A DNA stretch of 64,000 nt from Papaver somniferum (taxonomy: Eukaryota; Streptophyta; Magnoliopsida; Ranunculales; Papaveraceae), in contig NC_039367.1 of assembly GCF_003573695.1 (NCBI RefSeq), positions 160,658,542 to 160,722,541 on the forward strand, read 5' to 3'. How positions within the stretch are numbered: position 1 is the stretch's first letter; each line of letters opens with the position of its first letter. The notes below the pieces were generated by a model. That model was not told the origin of the DNA. It ran no database searches and saw nothing but the letters and a program-made list of their open reading frames with translations. Below are positions 1 to 11,882 of this stretch, one piece after another. A program made the position numbers and the translations under genes.

Positions 1-779
1 AGGTCTTACGAGTAATATTTGCAGCTTCTCTGTGTAGATTTTGATTTCTCCTTTGGCCTGCTTGCTTTCTTATCAAAAAAACTTGTTTCATTCTCGTGTA
101 TCCTTGAGTCAGTATACAAGTCTCTTTGTTGCATCATTTCATCATAGTGTTTTGATTTTCTTTCTTGTCGCCTGTTTTTATCGCCTTCCCCCTTAATTGT
201 CTGCCTCAATGTTATTCTTAGCTTTGATAGCACTATTAACCTGCTTGCTGTCTGCGAGATTTATGCATTTGTCGCACTGCATCCCCCACCTGGATACTAG
301 GTTCCTCCAACTTCCACCCTTTCTCTTTTAAGATTAAATAGAGCCTCCTTTCCCATTCTGAGCAATCCTAATTGGGCATGAGCATCCATGTATAATTCAT
401 TTGAGGCATCGCCTATTTCTGTTTGATGCGTGTATTCCGTTATTTCACCAGTCTCTCTTATCTTCTCGGGGATCACCTTCTGCGATTGGTTATCTTCGCA
501 GACCATCTTCGTCCTTCTGCGCCTCAACTTCCTTTTTACTCTTCGTACGCTCGTACTCGCACTAGTTGTTCCTGGCCGGATTTGATCCCTCGCCTTTTGT
601 CTCATGGTTTCATTTGGATACTTCTTTATTTTGTTTGGTTCTCTTCTCCCTTCCCTATCATGTTAATCATCAGTCTCTCTGCTCGCCTGTCATCTTTCAC
701 ATTTTTTCGCTATTTCTCTCTTAACTTCGCCTTTCCTTCGTAATGTCGAACGTCAGCTTCATCACACCTCTTCGCATTG
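1..779. other. Non-coding tail of copy C after protease
   Basis: This is the region where reverse transcriptase would be expected. I find only short frames full of stops. A weak match to the lysine-rich tail that follows protease in copies A and B suggests the same pol-less structure. Confidence 0.5.
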
Positions 780-1130
780 GTGTTGTCTCCCATGATTTCT
801 CCAATTCATGTTGGTATGGGGAACCGAATTCTCCCGTGGAAGGTCGACGCGACCCCCATAACCCCATGGATCCAGGGTCTTCCAATGATAGCATTGTATG
901 GTGATTCAACATCTACGAACAGAAAGTCACCACTGTTTCCAAGGTCCCCGCGAGAATGATCAAAGTGATCTCGCCTTTTGGTCTTGAAGCAATACTATTG
1001 ATCCATAAATCGTGTAAGTGGACGGGATCAGGTCTGAGTCGCGGTACCCCATGGTTCTGAATGCATGATATAATAATATATCAACAGAACTCCTGGTATC
1101 TACCAAGATTTTGTTGATCATCCAAGGTTG
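780..1130 (-). pseudogene. Retropepsin remnant of copy C
   Basis: Translation of the minus strand gives INKILVDTRSSVDIL, followed by YHAFRTMG and, further on, PYNAIIGRPWIHGVMG and ASTFHGRIRFP. These are the two ends of the protease that follows gag in Tat-like elements. The active-site triad reads D-T-R where D-T/S-G is required, and stops break the middle. The Gly to Arg change is shared with copy B. Confidence 0.7.
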
Positions 1131-1399
1131 CGCCTTTTAATATGCATTTTCCTCCCACTTAGAATGCGGTTGCATTGTCATAGTGACCACCAGTGGGTCT
1201 GTGTGTGTTCCCCCCTCTTCTGGTACATCTTCCATTGTGACGGGGATTGGCTGCTTCTGCCAATCTTCAAGCGCGCGAATTCGCGTCACAAGGTGTATTT
1301 CCTCACCATTGTAATATCTTTTATGGACTCCGCTTAAAATGTTATCATGGAAATTATTGATATCCTTTGTGGAATGGATGATTGAGTTTATCTGCCTCG

Positions 1400-3591
1400 A
1401 GTTCTTCCCAATTTCAAATGCGATGAATAAAAGCTGGTTGAGATCGCGGTTGTGCTCTTGGTATTTCTCCTTTCTCCAGATATCGGTTCAACTTTCCTTG
1501 CTCAATTAGATCTAGTAAGTACTTTCGCACATTTCTATAATTCGTAGTATTGTGGCCATGATATCGGTGGTATATGCAGAATTCACCAGCTCTTGCTCCT
1601 CGTAGGGTTTCATGCCCTATGTTGAATGGTGCTAGAATTTCATGAGTTAGTATAACCTTCCCCCATATCTTTTCTATTGGGGCATTCAGTATGGGTAATT
1701 TTACATCATCAAAGGGCGGGTAATTTGGCTTTCGCTCAAATCTCGGATGGTGGTTGTACCCAGCTCTTTGATCATTATTGAACCATCCTTCTTGATTGTC
1801 GTATCTTCTCCCCGGGTAATTGTATGAATGATTTCTGTCTCCATACTCTCTTCTAAACCATTCTTCATCTTTTCCTGAGAATGCTACTTCTTTTGTAGTC
1901 TTTCCTGCGATTTGCCTCTCCTGCCCAATTCTAGGGGTATTTTCGACATTATTCAGTATTCTTGGTACGAGTGTCGCGTTTCCTCCCTTAGAAGTCGTGA
2001 TGGAAGTCAATCTTGTGTTCATTTCTCTTTGCTTTTCTTATAGTGTTATGAATTCTTCTTGGTATTCTCTTAACTCTTGCATGTCTATCTCATGTCTGAT
2101 TCAGAATATTTCCACATATAGGCGATCGGTGGGTCACAAGGCATTGACGAATGCGAGGATTAAATGTTGCTCGGATACTTCTCCGGCTGACTCGCTGCAC
2201 ATGGTTCTCCATCGCGTGACCAAGCTTTGCAGACTTTCTCCATGTGCCTTTTTCAAGGTAAACGCGTTCTCGATCCTTGCCTTTGTATGACTACTTGTTA
2301 TATAATTTCCTAAGAATAATCTTTGCAACTGTGAGAATGAAGTCACAATCCCACACTCAAGTTGTCGAACTATAAAATGAAGCTTCTCCTGTCAGGCTCG
2401 CTGGAAAATATTTACAAAGCACCGCTTGATGTTGGGCCCACGACATTAATGTTAAGTTGTAGACCTTCATGTGCTGGACTGCATTCTCGGTTCCGTCGAA
2501 GATGCTGGAAAAGGTTGGTAAGATGCATTTTGCGGGAATTAGGTCTTGCAAAATGTCACGCGAGAAACGGGATCGCTCTGCCTCTTCGATTTCTTCAGCC
2601 AGTTTCATTTTTCCTCCTCCTCGCCTACTATTACTTCTCATGTCCGCTTTGAGCTCTCTAAGTTGTTGCAGTATTGCTTGATTAGCGTTAACATGTTCCC
2701 GCTCTCTCTGTGCGAGTGCTTCTAATGCCCTCTGCTCTGTCGCGCTACTTTCTATGGCTATTCTAGTTTCCCTTTCCAGACTAGTTTATCTTCTGAATCT
2801 TTGGGTTTCGTGCTCTGAGCTTTCCCTTTCCCTGTTGTACACTCGTATTCCTTATCCCAAGTTCTCTCTTTTTTCTTGGTTTCTTGTTCTTACTCTACAT
2901 TCCTGAGACCTCCTTTCCAGATCTCATGCATTTTCTCTTTCGCGCTCTCTTTCACGCACCTCCCTTTCATACTCATCATGGTCGTTCTGTACTTCTCTTT
3001 CCTTACAGCGACGTCTCCTCCATCTCCTGGGTGACCTTCTGCTCGTCTGAGTTTCTGTTTCTCCAGTATGAGTTCGCGCTTACATGTTCTCATTCAGTCT
3101 GTGATTTTCTTCCATCAATAGGGAGTTTTGTCTTGTCAAATTTTCTCGCTCTTATGCCAATTTTGCGTCTCTTGCTATGCTTCGTTCGAGTCCTTGCATT
3201 AATTCTCTTTCAATTCGCCTGTCTCATGCAAGATGCTCTCTCAGCTGTCGAATGGTTAGCTGATCCTCGTTGTTGGGATCCTCACCTTCTCCTCTTGTTA
3301 CTCATTCTTCATCTTCCATAGTATCAAGATCATTCGTGTGTACAATTCCTTCTTCATATATAACCCTCTCTGGGTCATTATTTTTGTGTTGGATTTTGAG
3401 AGATAATATCATTGTCATGCTGTCTGGTTTCTGCGATGGAAAGCATACTGTGATTTCGAGTTTGTCGCTCTACTCCTCGCCTTTATCCTTCAGCTAAAGT
3501 TTCAGCTTCGCCCCTGGCTCTTCTCCGGTCTGCTACTCTGTTGCTTTTCCGAATTGTGATATTGTGTGCTTGTCTTGATGCCTCGCGCCAT
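1400..3591 (-). pseudogene. Degenerate gag of copy C
   Basis: The start is an ATG at 3591-3589 (MARGIKTSTQ), aligning with the MARRRN start of the gags in copies A and B. The reading frame is broken many times. Recognisable blocks are an R/E-rich region, then the retrotransposon gag core at 2641-2357 (motifs IPAKCILPTFSSIFDGTE and LCKYFPASLTGEA), its continuation at 2346-2134 (SLQSLVTRWRTMCSE), and a nucleic-acid-binding knuckle near 1620-1560. The knuckle reads FCIYHRYHGHNTTNY, in which the last Cys of the C-x2-H-x4-H-x4-C pattern has become Tyr. The capsid-like protein would package the element RNA; this copy cannot make it. The homology to copies A and B is clear. Confidence 0.75.
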
Positions 3592-3866
3592 TCCGTTAGT
3601 CAAAGATATTGGTATCCAAGATTCCTGATGACCGTAGAAAATATGATGGGGGTTTTGTTGTGGTTTCGACTGTCTTAAGAGGGGTAATTAGTCAAGACTT
3701 CTTTTCAAAGTTCTGAGGAGCGAGTAACACTTTTTGAATCAAGTGATCGGTTTTCACTAGGACTTCATAATGACTAAAATCTTGCAAAGATAGGGTTTTG
3801 AAAGAAAGTAATTAGCTGCTTTCGAAGATAGTAGTTTCTATCCACTAGCTAGCAGGTGAGGATAAT

Positions 3867-3886
3867 CCTCCCTGTTTCAAGTGCCA
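3867..3886 (-). other. Primer binding site of copy C
   Basis: The minus strand reads TGGCACTTGAAACAGGGAGG, three bases inside the LTR. The leading TGG pairs with a tRNA CCA end. I cannot identify which tRNA it is. Confidence 0.7.
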
Positions 3887-3889
3887 AAA

Positions 3890-4462
3890 CGTAGTTGCGG
3901 AAAATCCCACAACTACACCCAAAGAAGTGATAAAAACACTAAGTCTAAGTCATGCAAATAAACTCAAACATTAATGATATTATACACCCCTTGACACTAG
4001 ATATGATCTTTACACAAGCCTTTTATGGAGAAAAATGATGTTCTTATTGATATCACAAAGATTTATACATATAAGGAAGATGATGATGATAAGATAACTC
4101 TAGTCTTTATCTCTTTTCTAGTTATGATTTTCTACTCTTATTCTTGACTGAATACTTTCAACCTACCTCTCTCTTCATTATTTGAACCCTTATATAGTCG
4201 GTCATCATGGTAGAAGACAACTGAGTTCAAGTGAAAATCTCTGTGAGCTGATCCCTGTTTATTCTGTCTTATTCGCTAGGCTTTGGGAAGATGTATCTAT
4301 CTTTCGCGTTGCATCTTCGTGCTCTTCGTGTGGGTGTTCTCGTGTTTGTCCCCTTTTACCGCGTTGTAGTCCTTCGCCTAATTTCTCTCTTCTCTTATAC
4401 TAGTAATTATTTTAGTGAGGGCGAGACTGTGGGTTAGTTCTGTGCGATATTTCGCCCCTACA
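3890..4462 (-). repeat. 5' LTR of copy C
   Basis: On the minus strand the LTR starts TGTAGGGGCG at 4462 and ends CAACTACG at 3890, giving 573 bp. The end is CG where copies A and B have CA, so the terminal base has mutated. A TATATAAG box lies near 4189-4196 on the minus strand. Three bases separate the LTR from the primer site. Confidence 0.75.
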
Positions 4463-5590
4463 CAACCAGAAATTTGTAATTTCTCATTATAAATCTCATA
4501 TTACTTAACTAACGTTGGAAAATTTATGTGTTTTTTAAAATGCTCAGGAGCTTGCTGTAATAGAGGTTGTAATAAAGTGTGTTAAAGTACACAAGTTTGG
4601 AGAAGAATACCCATTTGGCCCCCTTCAAAAATGAGGGGCACATGTTATTTTAGTGGTGCAATAAGAGGTTCAAAGGTTCTGATAAGAATTTGTGGTTCTA
4701 AAAGCTGGCTTTGAATAATAATTATACGAACAATAATTTGGAGAAATGAAATAATTATATTTCGTAGGATAGTAGAGATCATAGTTGTTTTCAATGACGG
4801 CTCCAAGGAGCCTATCCATTCATGCTAACAGTTAGAGACTGTATTTAGGAATTTTGCAGAATAAAATTTAGAAGCTCTTATTGTTGTCTGAGTGTGAGTT
4901 ATATACGACTACGTAACGGGGATGATCTGCTGATTATTAGTTAACTTTACTCTATTTTGTTACAAATAAACTAGATATTGATCTTCCAAGTAGTGCAACA
5001 AACTATAGCTACTGTGCGGTCATGTTCATACATACACCTACATTAAGGTTTTCACTTGTTATGACAAAAAAGGTGACTTTGCGGTGAATGTTACAAACAT
5101 GGAATTGGTGATTTGCTGCAAACGACAAGGATACAGTCGAGCGGATCATGAATCGGTGATTCACTGTGAATGACACTGCTACAACCCAACCAGCCGTGAA
5201 TGCCAGTGCTACAAGCTTACAACCCATCGTGTTATGGATAGTACTATGCATGTGAATTTTTATGGTTTTGTGTTGGAATTAGTTATCCAAGCCAAAATAT
5301 GATTTCATTTGTACAATTTACCATCTTCGGATCATTAGCGCTTTATAAATGAGAGGAATTGAAGTTGTAGAGTGTCAAGTTTAAGAATCTGACGAAAAAT
5401 GTTTATTGTACCTATATATAAGAACAATTTTTGTTGGTAATTTATCTATGATTTGAGCAAGTTGATAATATAAAAACAATTTTTGTTGGTAATTAACCTA
5501 TGATTTGATCAAGTTGATAATATCTTAATGTATCTTGTGGATGAATTGGGCTTTTTAAGTTTGCCTGCAAATTTAGATTAAAGTTATGTG
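4463..5590. other. Non-coding, AT-rich; no gene seen
   Basis: No recognisable coding region. A short stretch near 4545-4567 (QELAVIE-like) resembles the small exon at about 5605-5640 (ALELAALE) of the RPA-like pseudogene, so decayed 5' exons of that gene may begin here. Confidence 0.4.
5421..5524. repeat. Two-copy tandem repeat of 52 bp
   Basis: Units 5421-5472 and 5473-5524 both contain ACAATTTTTGTTGGTAATT followed by CTATGATTTGA and CAAGTTGATAATAT, and differ at a handful of positions. Confidence 0.8.
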
Positions 5591-5599
5591 TTTCTGCAA

Positions 5600-8500
5600 T
5601 TGCAGAATGTAACGAATGCTCTAGAGCTTGCTGCACTAGAGGTGAAAATTATAAACCAATAAACTTTCTGTCTTAACGGTCATGTTAGTAATGGCCGTAA
5701 TGTTTTAAGAAAATATGCAACATGCTATGATCACTGCACAAAGAAGATGAAGAGAAAGAGAAAAAGAACATAAAGATTTAGCACAGGGAATACAAAATAC
5801 ACAAATACAACATAGTTTGCCAGATAATTTGATTCAACAACAGGAAGTGCAACACGGTTTGCCTGATATCCATCCAGATAAAAGACAACAAACAAAAATA
5901 GTGGCATCTGAGGTAAGGTTTATAAACCAAAGAACATACTGTCTTGATGGTCATATTTGTATTTCACTATATTGGCAGTAATGATTTAAGAAAATATGCA
6001 ACAGACTGCGAGCGTTGCACAACAAAGAGAAAGAGAGAAAGAAGAACAGACAGTTTCAGACTTACCCAGCCAAGGATCACATAATAGTTTAATTCAGCAA
6101 CATGAAGTTGTGTTTTGACCTCAACAGGTAATTTAAGAGGAAAAAAACATTATAAAGATGCTTTGAATAATGATGTTTAAGTTATTTATAAGTGAATTAT
6201 ATATAGGTTGTATCGCCGGTGTACCAAACACCTACACAAGGAGAAAAACAATCAGAAATTGAAACATGCATAAAAGAACGAACAAAGAGAGTGGCAAAAA
6301 ATAAAAATCAACAAAATCTCACATTCACAATGATAGGATAAGGAATATGTTCACAACCAGTTATAGCAAGAATCGAAAGAACATGGAATGCAATCAACAA
6401 TAAGACAGGACATGTGTATAACTTGGAGATGATTCTCACAGATGCGGAGGAAATACATCTTTAACAACATATTATAGCAGTTATTATTTGCACGATACTA
6501 ATAAAACAATGTAAACAGGGAAACCAGATTTATGCTTACATTAAGCTAAAGGATATCCCTTATTTCAAGGACAGAATTAAAGATCAACAAATCATTCGAA
6601 TCCAACATTTTAACCTACAACCATACAATGGAGGTTATCGACCAGTACCTGGCGCAAGAAAAATATGGGTGAAAACATACACGAGCATAGTTTTTCTGGC
6701 TGAAAAGGATCAACAATACCAAGATACAAATTTGCGATATCAGATTTTACAACACTTAGAGAAAAGATATTTCTAATAGGTAATACTAAATATTAAAAAT
6801 GCTTTCTATGTAGTCAACTTTCTACTTAGCTTAACTTTATACTTGGTTTGGCTGGGTTTCAAAATGCAAGGCGATTGCTGGCCGTGGAAATAATTATTTT
6901 TTACAGATGTTGTTGGGATACTAAAGGGTCTTTGAAAGAGTCGAATGAAACTAAAAAAACGAAAACCGATGCACCCCCACGTAATGTCTTAATACAAAGC
7001 CACAATGGAATTTCGATAAAGGTGACTATATGGAATAATCTGACCACCCAACTAAGTGATTATATGTTGGAAGATGACTGGTCACTCGAATAGTGATAAT
7101 AACTTCAACAACTGTTGAGCAGTTTCAAGGTACATATAACATTTATATAAATTTGAGCTGAGCATCATATTTAGCACAGATTGAGCTAAACATTGAGATA
7201 ACGAATATGACTGATCACATGGGAGATCTATCTGCAGTCCACTAAAGCTACAAGAATTTACATAAATCTCGATGTACCAGATTTGGAAATCTATAAGTAA
7301 ATGTACGTTATGATGCATACATGTTTGATTTAATCAACTTAATGTGTAATAAACTGTTTATGATTTTAACACCGACACATTGGCAACAGGAAATATACGC
7401 CGGTGGAAGAACTAAGTACTTTAGGAATTTCAAATCAGACAAAGGAAAAATTGATGTTTTAAAATCGTACACCACTCAAAGAAGCACTAAAAATGTTGCA
7501 TGACGAGGAAAAGTTTATGGTGAGATCTAAAAAGTAATTCAATTTAAATTATATTTCACTACCAAAAATATCTTATGAATGAATCAAATGCAATGCAGGG
7601 TGCAACTTTTACCATAAAAGAAACGATAGTTGGAATTCAGGAAGGATCGTCGTGGTACTTGATGGCATGTCCAGTTTGTAGAGAAAAACATGTGTACATG
7701 GAACACACACTATGGTGCAATACATGTGTAGTCATGGTAAATGCACCAATGCCACGGTAATAAATAAAAATAAAAATTTATATATATATTTGTATATATA
7801 TATATATATCTTATTACGTTTAAATAAAATAAAAAATAAAAAACTAACTCATGCTTTATGACAGTTACATTCTCAAACTAATAATATATGACGGCAACAA
7901 CATTGGTGTAATCACGGTAATGGGACGAATGGAGAAAATGGTTGTGGTCAACATTAAAGTAACAGAGATGATGTCATTGCCAACAGTGGATGTAAAGGTA
8001 GCTAAAATGTCTTAAATAAGAAAAATTTTCAGTCAAGATAACTCAGGAGTAATGATTTTCTTTTGCTTGAAAAACAGGGAAGACTGTGTTGAAGAAATAA
8101 TAGATGCAATAGGGCAAACAACGTTCTTTAATTAGACTCATTCTTGATGAAAGTAGCTTCCTCTATCACAGTCTAACCGCACATGACATATGTCATTATG
8201 ATAATACTTTAGAGGGAGCATATCCATTGAATAGAAATAAAAAGGTAACTACATGCTAGCATTTTTTCAAGCATATCCATACAAATTATGTAGAATTCAG
8301 TTAAACTGATTTGGTCACAAATAATAAAAATTACATGTTTTTTGCAGGATATAAATACAATTGGAGACCAATCGTTATGTCCACACATATCACCAGATAA
8401 AGGTCTCAACAAAAAACAAACACCTGGCGATGTATATATTTCTGACATAGAGCAACTCCAAACACCTCCTAAGAAGGACCTGAAAAACAAAAGGAAGTAC

Positions 8501-8617
8501 AGTAACATGTCGACATTGATAAATCTGGACGAACATGATAGTGAAGTGGACGATATTATGGAGAGATTTCCTGACATGCCACCGTTGGTCGAGATAAATG
8601 AAGTGTTTACTTATTAG
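5600..8617 (+). pseudogene. RPA70-like (replication protein A large subunit) pseudogene
   Basis: A multi-exon gene recognised from successive OB-fold pieces bounded by splice-like sites. About 6207-6450 gives ARIERTWNAINNKTGHVYNLEM; 6519-6779 gives GNQIYAYIKLKDIPYFKD, then YRPVPGARKIWV (DUF223/OB-like). 6907-7090 gives DVVGILKG and ISIKVTIWNNL (second OB fold). 7390-7503 is a linker. 7599-7756 holds a zinc ribbon, WYLMACPVCREKHV and WCNTC, as in the RPA C-terminal domain. 7865-7997 gives YILKLIIYDGNNIG; 8078-8244 gives EDCVEEIIDAIG. The last exon, 8348-8617, ends at TAG. The normal product binds single-stranded DNA. This copy carries an in-frame stop (MIG*GI near 6338), a missing donor near 6450 and a frameshift near 8130. 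RPA-like genes also travel in Helitrons, but I find no convincing Helitron ends. Exon limits are approximate. Confidence 0.7.
5642..6036 (+). repeat. Duplicated intron-exon unit in the RPA-like gene
   Basis: Unit 1 (5642-5763) and unit 2 (5913-6036) share an intron start, TATAAACCAA, a ctgtctt-ggtcat stretch, TTTAAGAAAATATGCAACA at the next exon and an RERE-type coding segment. The copies have diverged substantially, so the duplication is old. Confidence 0.6.
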
Positions 8618-8676
8618 TAGAGATTATGGATAGTATGATTATTTATTTTAAGACACACCGCTTTTGAAACATATTA

Positions 8677-8742
8677 CTCCCTCCGTCCTAAATTATTAGT
8701 CCGCTTTGACTAAGTCAAGATATTAAGGAGACCGAAGGAGTG
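8677..8742. mobile_element. Stowaway-like MITE
   Basis: A 66-bp element with inverted ends CTCCCTCCGTC and GACCGAAGGAGTG, flanked by TA on both sides (8675-8676, 8743-8744). The CTCCCTCCGTC end is the Stowaway hallmark. A partial second copy follows (8745-8782), and CCGCTTTTGAAACA occurs at both 8658-8671 and 8783-8796, so the block was partly duplicated. Confidence 0.8.
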
Positions 8743-8796
8743 TATTAGTCCGCTTTGACTAATAAGTCAAGATATTATTAGTCCGCTTTTGAAACA

Positions 8797-8837
8797 ATTT
8801 CACTGAAACATTGTCATTGCGAGATTCTGATCCTACA
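8797..8837 (-). repeat. Truncated 3' LTR remnant of copy A
   Basis: Only the first 41 bases or so of the LTR remain (minus strand TGTAGGATCAGAATCTCGCA onwards). Homology to the copy B LTR stops at a junction with the MITE-related repeat, so about 430 bp have been lost. Confidence 0.75.
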
Positions 8838-8862
8838 TCTTGCCTCTTCTCATATCTTCTAT
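8838..8862 (-). other. Polypurine tract of copy A
   Basis: The minus strand reads AGATATGAGAAGAGGCAAGA directly before the LTR start, matching the same tract in copy B (48568-48590). It would prime plus-strand DNA synthesis. Confidence 0.7.
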
Positions 8863-9040
8863 GCAAAGTAGATAATGATGTGAGAAATGCCGCAGTTGTT
8901 CATCTTTTCATATTCTACATTTATCACACGTACTCTCTCTTCCATTTATTTCTTGACACGTCTTCTGTAACTGCTGCTTTTCAACCGCTCACATCTTTTC
9001 GTCTTAATGGTTTTTATTTCTTAGAGTAAAAAATCTCCTT

Positions 9041-9046
9041 TATATA
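9041..9046 (+). promoter_or_regulatory. TATA-like box of the antisense gene (copy A)
   Basis: TATATA lies about 160 bp upstream of the ATG at 9207 in a pyrimidine-rich leader. The same box is kept in copy B near 48377-48387. Promoter activity is inferred. Confidence 0.4.
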
Positions 9047-9206
9047 CTCTTATTACCCCCTTTTCCCACTTTTCTTTTTACTTTCTCTTCTATTTTTATT
9101 CTCTCATCTCTGCAACTCTGTTATTCTTCTGCAAATTCTGATGCTGTAATTTTTTCTTCCTTCAATCCTTTTACTTTCTATACATTCTCATACTCTATAT
9201 TCAAAC

Positions 9207-11882
9207 ATGGCTTCAAGTGGTCATAGATATGAGAAGAATTTACAAGATGTCCAAAAAGATCTTGCTGATAAAGGTTTCACACTCTCCACCATTTCTGGTG
9301 AGAATGCCAAATTAATTCTTTCTGTCAAGCTTTTCTCTGATCAATATTGTGATGATCAATCAATCATAATTTCGCTAGGTCAGATTCTCGCAGGTCTCCC
9401 TATTCCTCTTTATAACCCAGATCTTCCTTTATTTTATGAAATTCTCGCTCATTCGGGATTTTCACGAGCCATCTTCCAACTGAGTGGGAACTGCATCCGT
9501 CTGATGCTAGAGTTCGCTAATCGTGGTGCTGGTAGAGGATCTCTGTACTCCAAAGAACTTAGGGATCCTAAATTCGCAAACCTAGAGATAGTTGCTGAGA
9601 AGTATACAGTGGCGAATTTCTTTGAGAACTATGAACTTGTCTCCATGAAGAAAGAGAATACTCGCTGGGGTATTCGCTTAAAAAGGAAAGAGAATACTCG
9701 CTGGTAAAAACACAACTCCTCGCCAATCCAAAGATGATAAATGGTGTGTTTTTCCTTTAATGCTAAAAGGACCCTACATTGCTGGGTCAAATATTCTTCC
9801 TGCGAATCTCGCTGCTTATCAACCTTGGGTTTTCTCTTGGCCCGAGAAGGAGAAAGAGGTATGTTTTTCCCCTTTAACTCATTTTATATTTATTTATTTA
9901 TTTTTACTATTCTGTTCGCTAACTCTTGCGACATTCCGCAGATCCAAAAACTGAAGGATATTTATAACAGGATTGGGAAATCTAGTACTATGTTAGCTCT
10001 TTGCTCATACACAGATGAGGTAAGAAATTTTCTCTTATGATTTTAAATAGTACTGTTACTTCCATGCTTCCATTTCTTATTTCTATCTGTGTGTGAAGAT
10101 TATTGTTGAAGTAGAAGAATCTGCTGATGTTGCGAAGATTGGTGATAAAGGTAAAGGTGCTCTTCGCAGGGAAAAATCAGCTGGTCCTCCTCCAAAGAAA
10201 AGGAAATTTCGTTCTTCTTCCCCTTCAAATATTCCTCCTCCCGAAAATTCTGAAAGTGATAAGGGTGATGAGGACAACGATGATATTGCTGCAAGTGAAG
10301 ATTCTCCACCTGAATCTTCTTTGGCTAAGTTATCTGGCCTCTTTTCTGATTCTCTACAAGAAATGGGAGATAGCCAATTTGCAGATACCTGCAAAGATCT
10401 CGCTACCCTTTTTGATGTTCCTTTAATGGATGGTGATAGCTCTCTTCGTGGAGTTTCTAGATCAGTGACTCCCGATTTTTTGCATTCTCTCAATAGTCTG
10501 GTATATTTTTATCCTTTTACTTCTTCATTGTTATAATTCAAAATTTCTTTCTATATTAATATTTTTTATATTTTTTCGCAGGCTGAAAAAGCTTCTTTTG
10601 TTGTTGCCTCAGATCTAGAGAGGAGACGTGAAAATCTTGAAAAGAAAAATATTCAATTTCGCAAAAAGAATGAAGAATTGGAACTGAAGTTAAAAATCTT
10701 TGCGAGAAAAACAGACAATTAGAAATTGATTCTTCCTCGTATAAGAACAAAATTTCTAGTCTTCAGCAAGCTAATAATCAACTTTACGGTATGTTAATTT
10801 TCTCTTTTCTCTTTATTCATTCATCCTGTTGTTTTATCTTATTTAAACGATCCTTTTTGCAGACATTTATGGTCTTTCTGATGAAGCTACCCTTCTTCGT
10901 TCATTTCCTAATACCTTCGATAATGATACCCTTCTTGAGCGTCTTAACAATTCCTTATATAGCTTCTCAAATGATAGAATTTCTTCTCTTTCTCTAAATG
11001 ATCTTATATCTAAATTTCGCCTCTTAAAAATTGATCATAGATCTAGTTTAGGCTTAGCCAATCGATTTAAGCGTCTCCTTCTTGATTCTAAAGAGAAAAC
11101 CAATGAGTTAAGAACCAAAATTAGTGGTCTCATAGATGATAAGGATCACATCTCTGATCAAGGTGCCAAGGATCTGGCGAGGTTCCAAGAGGCTCTTCTT
11201 GAAGTTCAACTTGAACGAGATGAAGCTAACCGCAAGAATATCGAACTCTGCGAAAGGGAAAATCAAATTCGTTCTCGTCTTCTTATAAGTAGTGAGGATG
11301 AATTTGTTTGGGCTGCGAAAATCTTAGATGATGCTATAAAAGACTTAGGTGTAAACGTTAGTCTCCAAGTTGAGCATACAGCCTTGATTAGAGATATGAT
11401 TTCTGACAGAGAAGGTTACTAACTGCTCTTCTTTACTAATTTTTTGCTTCTTATGAATTCTCATCAAGTTAATAATTGATTGTCTTTTGCTCGCATATTC
11501 TGAAAATAGATACCGTGAATAAATTGAGGAACTCGAAGCTGAAAGGGAGGAACTCGCAAAGAATCTTTCTTCTCGCAACGACAAGTATTCTAGATTAAAG
11601 AATCAAATCAAGATAATTGTTGCGAATTTTAAGAATAATGCTATGCATTTTCGCAATCAAACTATCCAAATGGTTTGTGATGATCATAATATCCCACATT
11701 CTGATTATCCTTGTCTTTTGGAAGAAATCTCACAGAATACTCCCAGTTTGATTATCTCTGATAGCGAAGCTGACGATGAAGAATCTGATAGTAATGGAAG
11801 TTCTTATGGTGATGAAGATTCTGACGCAGACGAAGGAGGGAATAAGTCTAATGAAGATAATGAAGGATTAACCAAGAAGTAA
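9207..11882 (+). pseudogene. Antisense spliced gene of copy A (gypsy-type transposase-like plus coiled coil)
   Basis: Runs opposite to the element. Exons read from GT/AG sites and from alignment with copy B: 9207-9858, 9942-10019, 10099-10500, 10582-10788, 10863-11414 and 11497-11882, about 750 codons. The N-terminal 120 residues (YDDQSIIISLGQ-type segment, AGLPIPLYNPDLPLFYEIL, FQLSGNCIRLMLEF) resemble the gypsy-type transposase-like domain found in plant element ORFs. Exon 3 is basic then acidic, with a PPPKKRK motif that could be a nuclear signal. Exons 4-5 are long coiled coils (SLGLANRFKRLLLDSKEK), and exon 6 ends in an acidic D/E/S tail. Defects: indel and TAA in exon 1 (9703-9705), a 1-nt deletion in exon 4, the exon 6 acceptor AG changed to AT, and TAA early in exon 6. 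The function is unknown. Confidence 0.7.

Larger units (their letters stand above)
1..4462 (-). mobile_element. Copy C: 5' part of a Tat-like Ty3/gypsy retrotransposon
   Basis: Reading the minus strand from 4462 down, there is an LTR (4462-3890), a primer binding site (3886-3867), a degenerate gag (3591 to about 1400) and a protease remnant (about 1130-780). The rest, down to base 1, is non-coding, and the other LTR lies outside the window. The layout matches copies A and B in this window, and the primer site differs from theirs at two positions (TGGCACTTGAAACAGGGAGG versus TGGCGCTAGAAACAGGGAGG). It is the most diverged of the three copies. The five bases after the LTR (CAACC, 4463-4467) are the expected target duplication, but the partner is not visible. 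The family assignment rests on gag and protease motifs and on shared architecture. Confidence 0.8.

Noticed and set aside
2884..3321. 145-codon plus-strand frame
   Set aside because: Antisense shadow of the degenerate gag of copy C; hydrophobic composition comes from the complement of an R/E-rich region.
5600..8617. Complete Helitron around the RPA-like gene
   Set aside because: No Rep/helicase motif and no convincing 5' TC or 3' hairpin-CTRR end could be found by eye.
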